From Haloferax litoreum (GTDB taxonomy: Archaea > Halobacteriota > Halobacteria > Halobacteriales > Haloferacaceae), in contig NZ_WKJO01000001.1 of NCBI RefSeq assembly GCF_009674605.1, positions 496,001-560,000 on the forward strand: DNA of 64,000 bases, given 5' to 3'. Within the stretch, counting starts at the first letter, position 1. Every line of letters starts with the position of its first letter. The notes under the pieces were generated by a model. That model saw nothing but the letters and a program-made list of their open reading frames with translations, did not search any database and was not told the origin of the DNA. Shown piece by piece: positions 1-8,127 of this stretch. The translations under genes and the position numbers were made by a program.

Positions 1-121
1 CTTCGACACACCCGCTCGCAATCCGAAGTTCTTAACCCTCGCCCAGAGGTAGATTCGCCAACTCGCTGGCACGCGGGCCCGCCAGTGGGCACCCGTCACG
101 AACGGGACGAAATGTGGTCTT

Positions 122-151
122 CGGGACGTTCCCGATGAGGATGAATCCTCA
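122..151. promoter_or_regulatory. Two adjacent dyads upstream of rpl15e
   Basis: Two inverted repeats lie side by side 37-66 bp upstream of the L15e start codon: CGGGA-CGT-TCCCG at 122-134 and the perfect TGAGGAT-GA-ATCCTCA at 136-151. They could be an operator, a 5' leader structure or the end of an upstream transcript. No T-run follows, which argues against a simple terminator. Their role is not known. Confidence 0.3.
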
Positions 152-187
152 CAACGACTGAATCGCAAGCGCCCGCGGTGATATACA

Positions 188-778
188 ATGGCACGAAGCT
201 TCTATTCCCACATCAAGGAAGCGTGGAAGACCCCGAAAGAAGGCAAACTGGCCGAACTCCAGTGGCAGCGAAAACAGGAGTGGCGCAACCAGGGCGCAAT
301 CGAGCGCATCGAGCGTCCTACCCGCCTCGACAAGGCGCGTGAACTCGGCTACAAGGCCAAGCAAGGAATCGTCGTGGTTCGCGTCTCCGTCCGCAAGGGT
401 GGCGCACGCAAGCAGCGACACAAGGCTGGCCGCCGGACGAAGCGTCAGGGTGTCAACCGCATCGGTCGCCGGAAGTCCATCCCGCGCATCGCCGAGGAAC
501 GCGCCTCGCGCAAGTACCCGAACATGCGTGTGCTCAACTCCTACGGCGTCGGACAGGACGGCTCCCAGAAGTGGCAGGAAGTCATCCTCGTCGACCCCGA
601 ACACCCCGCCATCCAGAACGACGACGACCTCAGCTGGATTTGCGACGACGCACACGACGGCCGCGCCTTCCGTGGTCTGACCAACGCGGGCAAGAAGAAC
701 CGCGGCCTCCAGAACCGTGGCAAGGGTACGGAACACGTCCGTCCCTCCATCACGGCCGGTCGCCGCCGCGGCAAGTAA
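188..778 (+). CDS. rpl15e: 50S ribosomal protein L15e
   Basis: Ribosomal protein L15e, a component of the archaeal/eukaryotic large ribosomal subunit, 196 residues, which is the normal family length. The sequence opens with the typical MARSFYSHIKEAW and is strongly basic through the middle (KGGARKQRHKAGRRTKRQG) as expected for an rRNA-binding protein. The family signatures VNRIGRRKSIPRIAEERASR and NAGKKNRGLQNRGKG are present. The acidic C-terminal half is usual in haloarchaea. The ATG at 188 has a GGTGA ribosome-binding site 4-5 nt upstream. It is read as a single gene; a pyrimidine-rich stretch near 799-810 just after the stop may end transcription. Confidence 0.97.
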   Translation: MARSFYSHIKEAWKTPKEGKLAELQWQRKQEWRNQGAIERIERPTRLDKARELGYKAKQGIVVVRVSVRKGGARKQRHKAGRRTKRQGVNRIGRRKSIPRIAEERASRKYPNMRVLNSYGVGQDGSQKWQEVILVDPEHPAIQNDDDLSWICDDAHDGRAFRGLTNAGKKNRGLQNRGKGTEHVRPSITAGRRRGK

Positions 779-970
779 ACGCCCCGCGCACCGCACACTC
801 TTCTCTCTTTATCCACCGCCGAGCGACTGCTCAGTGTCGTAACTGAGAGCTATCGTTCGAGAATCTACCGAGCACTATCGTCGAACCTGACGGGTAGCAT
901 CGGTGAATACACCGGATACGCTCGGGATACGTGACGTGTATCGTCACAGAATAATTCGCGAACGATTCGG

Positions 971-1321
971 TCAGAACGGTGCCGACGGCCCGAGGTCAGG
1001 TTCGTCTTCGGACCCGCGTTCGACTGCACCATCCCACCCGTCGAACCCACCGCGGAGGCTGCTCACGTCGGCATCGACGTTGTCGTCGAGGACGGACGCG
1101 ACGCGCTTCGAACTCTTCCCGACGTAACAGGAGACGACGACTTCGTCGGGCCACGCTCTGTCGAACACCTCGGGGCCGAGCGTCGCCGCCGGGAGATTCT
1201 CCGAGTCGGGGATGTGCCCGGACGTGTACGACGATGGGTCTCGGATATCGACGATGGCGACGTTCGTCTCGTCCGCGTCCAGTTTCTCGCGCAGTTCGTC
1301 TGGCGTCGTCTCGACGACCAT
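971..1321 (-). CDS. Rhodanese-like sulfurtransferase domain protein
   Basis: Single-domain rhodanese of 116 residues, expected to carry a persulfide sulfur on its active-site cysteine. The fold signatures are visible: VAIVDIRDP near residue 21, SGHIPDSENLP near 34 (the usual GHIPGA segment), and the active-site loop with Cys65 in VVSCYVGKSS, followed by a C-terminal RGGFDGW motif that is very common in the family. The ATG at 1321 was chosen over one nine codons upstream because the domain begins directly after it. It is divergent from the E1-like gene at 1450, so the two share about 130 bp of upstream DNA. That context suggests a sulfur-relay role (tRNA thiolation or molybdopterin), which is inference. 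Confidence 0.85.
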   Translation of the reverse strand: MVVETTPDELREKLDADETNVAIVDIRDPSSYTSGHIPDSENLPAATLGPEVFDRAWPDEVVVSCYVGKSSKRVASVLDDNVDADVSSLRGGFDGWDGAVERGSEDEPDLGPSAPF

Positions 1322-1449
1322 ACGCGGGTGTGACGGGCGAGGCGCCAAAGGCGCGTCGCTTCCGGCGAGACGGGTGTGAAGCCACCGTCAGCGACGGATA
1401 TCGACCTCCGGGCCGCGGATTTATTCGCTGCCGACGCCAACGTCGGAGT

Positions 1450-2262
1450 ATGACACTCTCACTCGACGCCACCCAACTCGACCGCTATTCGAGGCACATC
1501 ATCATGGACGAAGTCGGTCCGGAGGGACAAGAGCGACTACTCACCTCGCGGGCCGTCGTCGTCGGGGCGGGTGGCCTCGGGTCGCCCGTCATCGAGTACC
1601 TCGCCGCTGTCGGCGTCGGCGAGTTGGTCGTCGTCGACGACGACGTCGTCGAGCGGAGCAACCTCCAGCGTCAGGTCATCCACCACGACGACGACGTGGG
1701 AGTCCCCAAAGCCGAGAGTGCCGCCGAATTCGTCCGTGACCTCAACCCGGACGTGACCGTCGAACCCGTCGAGGCGCGGGTCGACAAGTCGAACGTCCAC
1801 GAACTCGTCGACGGTGCGGACGTGGTCGTCGACGCCTCGGACAACTTCCCGACGCGATACCTGCTCAACGACGTCTGCCGGTTCGAGGAGATTCCACTCG
1901 TCCACGGCGCGATTTACAAGTTCGAAGGGCAGACGACGACGCTCCTCCCGGACGGGCCGTGTTACCGCTGTCTCTTCCCCGAAGCGCCCGAACCGGGGAC
2001 GGTTCCCGACTGTGCGACGACCGGTGTCATCGGCGTCCTTCCGGGAACTGTCGGGTGTATTCAGGCGACTGAAGCCGTGAAAATCCTCCTCGACGTCGGA
2101 GAGGTTCTCGACGGCCGACTCATGTTCTACGACGCGATGGACATGACCTTCGAGACGGTGCCGTACCGACAGAATCCGGACTGTCCGGTCTGCGGAGACG
2201 GTGGCGTCGACTCGATTGCGGACATCGAGTACGTCGAGGGTTGCGCCATCAGTCTCGACTAG
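1450..2262 (+). CDS. ubaA: E1-like SAMP-activating enzyme UbaA (MoeB/ThiF family)
   Basis: ThiF/MoeB/HesA-family adenylyltransferase of 270 residues. In Haloferax this enzyme adenylates and activates the ubiquitin-like SAMP proteins for protein conjugation and for sulfur transfer to tRNA and molybdopterin. Visible features: nucleotide-binding GAGGLGS at 39-45, the Asp at 63-65 (VVDDDVV) and ERSNLQRQ at 68-75, typical of E1 ATP sites; zinc ligands Cys171/Cys174 (CYRC) and Cys245/Cys248 (CPVC); and a catalytic Cys188 in PDCATTGV, matching the active-site position reported for UbaA. The ATG at 1450 was chosen because the conserved N-terminus (LDRYSRHIIMDEVG) begins eleven codons later; the reading frame is open far upstream but without domain content. 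Confidence 0.95.
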   Translation: MTLSLDATQLDRYSRHIIMDEVGPEGQERLLTSRAVVVGAGGLGSPVIEYLAAVGVGELVVVDDDVVERSNLQRQVIHHDDDVGVPKAESAAEFVRDLNPDVTVEPVEARVDKSNVHELVDGADVVVDASDNFPTRYLLNDVCRFEEIPLVHGAIYKFEGQTTTLLPDGPCYRCLFPEAPEPGTVPDCATTGVIGVLPGTVGCIQATEAVKILLDVGEVLDGRLMFYDAMDMTFETVPYRQNPDCPVCGDGGVDSIADIEYVEGCAISLD

Positions 2263-2322
2263 TTCCGTTGGGGTGGAGAAGGGGGGGAGTGGGGAGAGTG
2301 CGAGTGGGGTCCGGTCCGTCCG

Positions 2323-3993
2323 TTACTGCTTTTGGTCGAACTCGAATCCGCCGAGTGAATCGGTGCTCTCGGACGACGTGCCGGACGCAGAGTCGCGTCC
2401 GTCTTCGCCGCCGTCGGTCGCTGCGTGGGGTTGGCCGAGATTCTCCAGTTCGTCGACTGCCGCCGCGTCGCCGCCGACGAGTTCGTCGACCTGATTCGCC
2501 AAGTCGTCGAGGGCAATCGTCTGTGCAGTCGTCGCGTCGGTGATGTCGTTCGTCGCTTCCTCGGCGGAACGCGCGTGGTCCTGTGCGACCTGAATCGTGG
2601 TGGTGACCTCTTCGATGTTCGTCGCCTGTGAGTCAGTCGCGCGTGCGACTTCCGTGATGCCGTTTGCGGCCGAATCTGCCGCGTTGGCGATTTCGTTCAG
2701 TGACGCGAGGACGTCGGCAATCTCGCCGGAGGCGACCTGAATCTGTTCGTGCGATTGTTCGGACGCCATCACCGTCTCATCGGCCTGTTCTTGAATCTCG
2801 TCGATGCTGTCGGCAATCTCTTCGGTGTGTTCGTGGGTCTGATTGGCGAGTTGTTTGACCTCGTTGGCGACGACAGAGAAGCCTTCGCCCGCCTCGCCTG
2901 CCCGCGCCGCCTCGATGTTCGCGTTGAGTGCCAGCAGGTTCGTCCGGTCTGCGACTTCCGCGATGACTTCGACGACTTCTTCGATAGCGCCCATCCGTTG
3001 TTGAAGTTCCATCACGCTGTCGAGCAACTCGTCGGAGATTTCGATGACCTGGTCAGTCGCAGTTCGGATGCTCTGTCCGGCCTCACGTCCGTTCTCCGCG
3101 GCGGCCCGTGCCTGGTCGGCCGCCGATGCGACTTCGTCGGACGTGGCCGCAATCTCTTCCATGCTGGCCGAGAGGTCTTGCATCTCTTCGGACCCCTTCG
3201 CGAGGAGGTCTGCCTGTTCTGTGACCTGCGATTCGATGTCGGTCGCAGCACGCGCAGCGTTTTGAATCGCACTGCCCAAGTCCGCCGTCGTGCCGTCGAC
3301 TTCGTTCGCGAGACGTTCGAAACGCGCCGCCATCTGATTGAGGTTCTCGACGACGAGGAGCACTTCCTCGTCGAGAGCGCCCTTCTCGTCTGTGAACGTC
3401 GCACGCGCAGCGAGGTTACCGTCAGTGATGTGCTGCATCGTCTCGGATACTTCCTCGACGAGTGCGAGTGACGCTTTCCCTCGGTTCACCACGTCGGTCC
3501 GGTCGTGGACCGTCTCGACGACACCGACGAGTTCGTCGCCTTCGAAGAGCGGTTTCGCCGTGAAGGAGATGTGGCGTTCGTCGCCGTGGTGGTCGACCAT
3601 CGTACTCGTGTCGTGGTAGAGGAGTTCCGACCGGTCAGCAAACGACAAGCCGAACTCTTCGTCGGCGTTCTGTGGCGCTTCGAGCACCTTGTCTGCGAGT
3701 GTCTTCGCCCGACGGCCGTCTGGGTAGAACATCTCGCTCACGTGTTCCGACCCGAGCGCCTCGTCCGCTGACGCGCCCGTCAGTTCGGTGATTGGTGCGT
3801 TCCACGCGATAACTCTGTGGTCCGCGTCGAGAACGAATACCGGTGTTCCGACCCCATCGAGAAGGCCGTCGAGACGAAGTTCCTGTGCGGCAGCAGTAAC
3901 CGTCGAACGCTCGTCAGTCTGTACGCCCCCATCAGCACGTGCCCGAGCCCTGGCCCCCGGGACCAGCGCCGCGATTCGCGAAAGCAGGCCCAT
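2323..3993 (-). CDS. Soluble methyl-accepting transducer with PAS domain
   Basis: Chemotaxis/phototaxis-type transducer of 556 residues without membrane segments, so probably a cytoplasmic sensor. An N-terminal PAS domain occupies about residues 42-165 ([18 protein letters not shown], then a PAC-like segment). A HAMP-like linker follows at about 170-230, then a long coiled coil with the MCP signalling tip around 345-385 ([31 protein letters not shown]). The C-terminus is Glu/Asp rich. Such proteins control the CheA/CheW complex and are methylated on Glu/Gln pairs. It lies downstream of the membrane transducer at 4172-6622 on the same strand with a gap of about 180 bp. The signal it senses cannot be told from sequence. 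Confidence 0.92.
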   Translation of the reverse strand: MGLLSRIAALVPGARARARADGGVQTDERSTVTAAAQELRLDGLLDGVGTPVFVLDADHRVIAWNAPITELTGASADEALGSEHVSEMFYPDGRRAKTLADKVLEAPQNADEEFGLSFADRSELLYHDTSTMVDHHGDERHISFTAKPLFEGDELVGVVETVHDRTDVVNRGKASLALVEEVSETMQHITDGNLAARATFTDEKGALDEEVLLVVENLNQMAARFERLANEVDGTTADLGSAIQNAARAATDIESQVTEQADLLAKGSEEMQDLSASMEEIAATSDEVASAADQARAAAENGREAGQSIRTATDQVIEISDELLDSVMELQQRMGAIEEVVEVIAEVADRTNLLALNANIEAARAGEAGEGFSVVANEVKQLANQTHEHTEEIADSIDEIQEQADETVMASEQSHEQIQVASGEIADVLASLNEIANAADSAANGITEVARATDSQATNIEEVTTTIQVAQDHARSAEEATNDITDATTAQTIALDDLANQVDELVGGDAAAVDELENLGQPHAATDGGEDGRDSASGTSSESTDSLGGFEFDQKQ

Positions 3994-4147
3994 GTGTCAA
4001 CCCCACGAACAACGAGGTCATAACCCTACTGCACGAATTATCACAGTTGATATTCGCAAAGACCCTTCTCAGCCACTGGTTCCGGCGATATGTGCCACTC
4101 ACAGACCACTGGGGACTCTGACGGCTACTCGAACCGAAGCCACCTGA

Positions 4148-4156
4148 AAAAACTAT
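4148..4156 (-). terminator. T-run terminator after the transducer operon
   Basis: Just beyond the stop codon of the transducer at 4172, the leftward transcript reads into a run of six T (aaaaaa on the given strand) preceded by mixed sequence. Oligo-T tracts are the usual archaeal transcription stop. It would separate this operon from the soluble transducer gene downstream. Confidence 0.45.
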
Positions 4157-4171
4157 CGTCAGCGAGACTGA

Positions 4172-6622
4172 TTACTGTCCGTCGGCGTCGTCGTCCGTAC
4201 CACCGTCGGTCGCGGGCGCGTCGGCGACGCGGGGCACAGTTTCGCTGGTCTGGTCGTCGCCGTCGAACTGGTCGAAGTCGGCGTCCGAGACGCTGGCGTC
4301 GACGGTGAACGAGTCGACGAGCGCCATCAACCGTTCGGACTGCGAGGCGAGACGGTCTGCACCGCTCGAAACTTCACCGAGCGAAGCGGTCTGTTCTTCC
4401 GTCGCGGCGGCGACGGACTCCGCACGCTCTGCCGTGTCTTCGCTGATGTCGGCGGCCTGGTCCATCATCGACGCGACTTCTTCGGTCGACGCCGCCTGTT
4501 CGTCGGTCGTTCGGCTGATTTCGTCGACGCCGGCGTTCGTCTCGCGGACGTTCTCGACGATGGTGTCGAGCGAGTCGTGGGCGTCTCCGACGGCGTCGAC
4601 ACCGGTTTCGACGGCGTCTCTCGTCTCACGCATCTCTTCGACGGACGCCTCGGACTTCGCTTGCACACCGTCGATGGTCGCCGCAATCTCTTCGGCGGAC
4701 TCTTTGGTCTCACCGGCGAGTTGCTTGACCTCGTTGGCGACGACGGCGAAGCCTTCACCCGCCTCGCCTGCCCGCGCCGCCTCGATGTTCGCGTTGAGCG
4801 CGAGGATGTTGGTCTGGTCGGCGATGTCGGTGATGAGTTCGACGATGTCACCAATCTGCTCCATGTCGGATTCGAGTGCTTCGATGCGCTGGACCGTACG
4901 CTCGGTCTGTGACTCGACTCGTTCGATGGTGTCGATGGCGTTCGCCGCGGCGTCTCGACCGTCTTCGCTCGCTTCGAGGGTGTGCGTCGCGGTCTGTTCG
5001 AGTTCGCTCGCGGACGACGCAACCTCCTCGATAGTCGCAGAGAGGTTGCTCGTCTCGTCGGTGGTCTGATGGATGCGCTCTTGCTGTTCGTGGGCACCCT
5101 CGGCCATGACCTGCGTGGACTCGCTGACCTGTCTGCTTGCGCGTTCTATCTCCTGTGCGCTCGCGGTGACCTCTTCGGACGCTGCGGCGACCGTCTCGGC
5201 GAAGGACGCGACTTCGGCGATGGTCGATTCGAGTTGGTCGGCCATGTCGTTGAACGACTGCGCCATCTCGTTCATCGCCTCGTTGTCGGCATCTTCGGAC
5301 ATCCGACCGGTCAGGTCGCCGTCTGCGGCCTCCGACATGATGTCGCTGAACTCCTCGGCTTTCGATTCGAGTTCCGAGATGAGCGCTTCGAGGTCGTCGT
5401 GCGTACGGCCCATGGCTTCACCGAACGACCCGGGAACTTCCTCGTCGAGGACCGGGTCGTCGAAGTTCTTCTCCGCGAGGGCCTCTGCTTGTCCTGCGAC
5501 CGTCGTCAGATACGACTGCATCGCGGCGAACGAGTCGTAGAGTCTGCCCATCTCGTCGATGCGCGTGGTCTGTGGCACGTCGCCATCGACTTCCCCGCTG
5601 GCGATTTCGTCGGCGTTCTTCGCCACGACGGCGAGTGACCGGGCAGTCCCTCGGCCCATCGTCAGGCCGACGAGGAACAACGACCCGATAGCGAACGCCA
5701 GCAGGATGCCGACGTTCTGTGAGACCTGCGATTGCAGTGCGAAGGCGCGCTCTGCCGGGACGTGGTACGTGAGCACCCAGTCGGTGCCCGTGATTGGCGC
5801 GTACGCCATCGCGTACTGCCCCGATTCCATGCCCGTGCGGGCTGAGACGACGTCGTAGCCGCTGTGTCCGTCGAGACCGTGTTCGATGGCGGAGACGCTC
5901 GACCCATCGAGCGCCGCGTACGTGTCGAGGAGCGACGACTTTCGGTTGTCGAGGAGGATGGTCCCGTCCGCGGTGACGACTTTCACGTCACCCGTTGCGA
6001 ACGGGGAAGAGAACTCGTGTGACCGCGCTTCGGCCGAGGCGGTCAGGACGATGAACCCGTTCGTCTCCGCGACGGGTGCGACGAACGCGACGACGGGTTC
6101 GCCGCCTGTCTCGTACGGTGCCGACGTGGTTGCCGACGCGGACTGCGCGAGTTCGGCAGCGCGGTCCGTCCACGGTGCGTCGATGTTGTCGAGCGATTGG
6201 CCACTCGCGTCGTCCGACGTACTGGCGACGACAGACCGCGAGTCGGCATCGACGTAGTGGAGCGACCGAACGTCGCCGGGCAGTTCGATGAGTTTCTGTT
6301 CTAGCCACCGCTCGTGTGCCGCCGCAGAGGTGGTCAGCGGTTGTTCACCGAGCGACTCCGCGAGGAACGTCGCCGACGATTGCTTCGATTCCGTCCAGTC
6401 GGCGACGGAACGGGCTTCCGACTCCGCGATTCCCCGAATCTCTTCTTCGGTCGTCGATTCGACGGCCGCCTTGGTGTCGAAGTGGATGAACACGCCCACC
6501 GCAGACATGACGAGGACGATGGCGAGAAGGGCCACACCGAACTTCGCCGCGTACCGCCGGCGAATCACGTTCGGAAGGAGTCGTTCGAGCGACCCAATCA
6601 GCCGCGAGAGCGGCGAGCTCAT
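4172..6622 (-). CDS. Membrane methyl-accepting transducer with Cache domain
   Basis: Transducer of 816 residues. Transmembrane helix 1 is at about 27-46 and helix 2 at about 303-323, enclosing an extracellular region of about 250 residues that looks like a double-Cache ligand-binding domain. A HAMP domain follows ([21 protein letters not shown]) and a second HAMP-like segment near 400-470, then the MCP coiled coil with the signalling tip [18 protein letters not shown]. The ATG overlaps the TGA of the upstream substrate-binding lipoprotein gene by 4 bp, so the two are translationally coupled. That arrangement resembles the Halobacterium BasB-BasT pair, where a binding lipoprotein hands an amino-acid signal to the transducer. 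The ligand here is unknown. Confidence 0.93.
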   Translation of the reverse strand: MSSPLSRLIGSLERLLPNVIRRRYAAKFGVALLAIVLVMSAVGVFIHFDTKAAVESTTEEEIRGIAESEARSVADWTESKQSSATFLAESLGEQPLTTSAAAHERWLEQKLIELPGDVRSLHYVDADSRSVVASTSDDASGQSLDNIDAPWTDRAAELAQSASATTSAPYETGGEPVVAFVAPVAETNGFIVLTASAEARSHEFSSPFATGDVKVVTADGTILLDNRKSSLLDTYAALDGSSVSAIEHGLDGHSGYDVVSARTGMESGQYAMAYAPITGTDWVLTYHVPAERAFALQSQVSQNVGILLAFAIGSLFLVGLTMGRGTARSLAVVAKNADEIASGEVDGDVPQTTRIDEMGRLYDSFAAMQSYLTTVAGQAEALAEKNFDDPVLDEEVPGSFGEAMGRTHDDLEALISELESKAEEFSDIMSEAADGDLTGRMSEDADNEAMNEMAQSFNDMADQLESTIAEVASFAETVAAASEEVTASAQEIERASRQVSESTQVMAEGAHEQQERIHQTTDETSNLSATIEEVASSASELEQTATHTLEASEDGRDAAANAIDTIERVESQTERTVQRIEALESDMEQIGDIVELITDIADQTNILALNANIEAARAGEAGEGFAVVANEVKQLAGETKESAEEIAATIDGVQAKSEASVEEMRETRDAVETGVDAVGDAHDSLDTIVENVRETNAGVDEISRTTDEQAASTEEVASMMDQAADISEDTAERAESVAAATEEQTASLGEVSSGADRLASQSERLMALVDSFTVDASVSDADFDQFDGDDQTSETVPRVADAPATDGGTDDDADGQ

Positions 6623-7863
6623 TGGCCACCTCCGTTCTGGAAGAACTGACGCTGCAAGAGTTCTAACTGCTCGATGCGGCCGTTATTGACGTGTTCGACG
6701 ATGTACGAACTCAGCGGTTCGAGCGAGTCGGTCAGGTCGACAGCGCTCGCGGCACCCTGGTAGTTCACGTTGCGACCAGCGTCCACAAGCGACCGAACGC
6801 GGTCGAACTCACCGACACCCACTGTGTGTCCGGAACCACCGGAGACAGACTGAATCGAGTCGGCGATGGCGGGACCGCTGGCCTCACCAGCGTGTTCTGC
6901 GGCCGTCGCCATGAGGAAGAGTGCGTCGTAGGCGTTCGCCGCGTAGGGTGCGAGCGGCGCGATATCGGAGAGTCGCCGGGAGAGTCGGAAGTACCCCTTG
7001 GTCTGGACGGACGAGAGCGACGCGCTGTAGAATCCCTCGTAGTGCGAGGGAATCTCACTTCCGAACATTCCGGCCGAGAACACCCACGGCGTGTGGTAGT
7101 CGGAGGCGGCGTACGCGTCGAGAATACCGTGTTCCTGTCCGGGGACGCTGACGAACCCAACCGCGTCCGGCGACCCGGCGAACACCTCGTCGAGGACACC
7201 GTCGAAGGAGTCCGCGGAAGGGTCGTAGCCGACATTCGAGACGACGGTTGCGTCGAGGTTCGCCTCGATTTCGGCGGCGAGGTCGGAGCCGAACGCGTTG
7301 TCGACGGCGAGGAGCGAGACCGAATCGGCGTCGGCGTACTGCAACGAGTCGAGAATCTTCGCCATCGCGATGGCCTGCAGGATGTCGCTGGGGACGGTCC
7401 GGCCGAAGAACTTCCGGCCGTTCTTCCGGCCGGCGTCGGTGAGTTGCGGGTTCGTACTCGCCGGACTGACTTCCATGATTCCGTCCGCCGCCGCCTCGGG
7501 GGCGAGTGCGAGTGAGGCGTCGCTGACGAGTCCGCCGACGAATCCGACGACACCCTCGTCGACGAGCGTCTGGTACCGGTCGAGTGCCACGTCGGGACTC
7601 GCTTCGCTGTCGAGTGCGGTCAGTTCGACCGGTCGGCCGAGAATGCCACCGGCCTCGTTGACGTCGGCGACCGCTTGTTCGACAGCGCGTTTCCCGTGGG
7701 AGCCAACCTGCTCCAGTGCACCACTCAACGGGAGAATCGCTCCGAAGCGGACGGGTTCTGCACGTTCAGTGTCGAGCGTTCCAACGCACCCGGACAACGA
7801 CCCGAGTGCCGCGGCACCACCTGCCGCGCGAAGGAACCCTCGTCGGTTATACGAGAGAGTCAC
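6619..7863 (-). CDS. Tat lipoprotein, branched-chain amino-acid-type binding protein
   Basis: Periplasmic-binding-fold protein of the Leu/Ile/Val-binding (type I) family, 414 residues from the GTG at 7863. It begins with a twin-arginine signal ([10 protein letters not shown]) ending in the lipobox LSGC, so it should be exported folded and lipid-anchored. [15 protein letters not shown] is the usual opening of these receptors. The GTG start was preferred because it places the RR pair at residues 7-8 and a TATA element sits about 26 bp upstream; an ATG at 7932 is the alternative and would add 23 residues. No ABC permease or ATPase lies nearby. Because the gene is coupled to a transducer, a chemosensory rather than a transport role is inferred. 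Confidence 0.9.
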   Translation of the reverse strand: MTLSYNRRGFLRAAGGAAALGSLSGCVGTLDTERAEPVRFGAILPLSGALEQVGSHGKRAVEQAVADVNEAGGILGRPVELTALDSEASPDVALDRYQTLVDEGVVGFVGGLVSDASLALAPEAAADGIMEVSPASTNPQLTDAGRKNGRKFFGRTVPSDILQAIAMAKILDSLQYADADSVSLLAVDNAFGSDLAAEIEANLDATVVSNVGYDPSADSFDGVLDEVFAGSPDAVGFVSVPGQEHGILDAYAASDYHTPWVFSAGMFGSEIPSHYEGFYSASLSSVQTKGYFRLSRRLSDIAPLAPYAANAYDALFLMATAAEHAGEASGPAIADSIQSVSGGSGHTVGVGEFDRVRSLVDAGRNVNYQGAASAVDLTDSLEPLSSYIVEHVNNGRIEQLELLQRQFFQNGGGQ

Positions 7864-7885
7864 ACTTCGTCGGAATATTCTCCCG

Positions 7886-7893
7886 CATATAAT
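7886..7893 (-). promoter_or_regulatory. TATA box for the binding-protein/transducer operon
   Basis: The sequence AATTATAT on the minus strand is centred about 26 bp upstream of the GTG at 7863, the spacing expected for a leaderless haloarchaeal transcript. A second AT-rich block at about 7951-7959 has similar spacing to the alternative ATG at 7932, so two starts are possible. Confidence 0.45.
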
Positions 7894-8095
7894 TTTGGGC
7901 CGCCGGTTATCAGACGCTATATTTTGGGACATGCTATTGCTCTCCGTTCAGAAATATATACACTTGGTAACAGAAGACACGGTGGCATGCCACAATCACA
8001 CAGTTCGTGGTAGTGCTGTCTGAACACGCGACGACGCGACACAGTGACCGCTGGTGACGCGGCGTCGACGTGGGGAACGCAACTGACCATCGTAG

Positions 8096-8103
8096 CGTTT
8101 TAT
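8096..8103 (+). promoter_or_regulatory. TATA box for mutS
   Basis: CGTTTTAT lies about 27 bp upstream of the ATG at 8128. This spacing predicts a leaderless transcript and supports the chosen start against the longer open frame that begins near 8044. Confidence 0.5.
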
Positions 8104-8127
8104 CCGCACGCCCACCCACGTGCGCAC

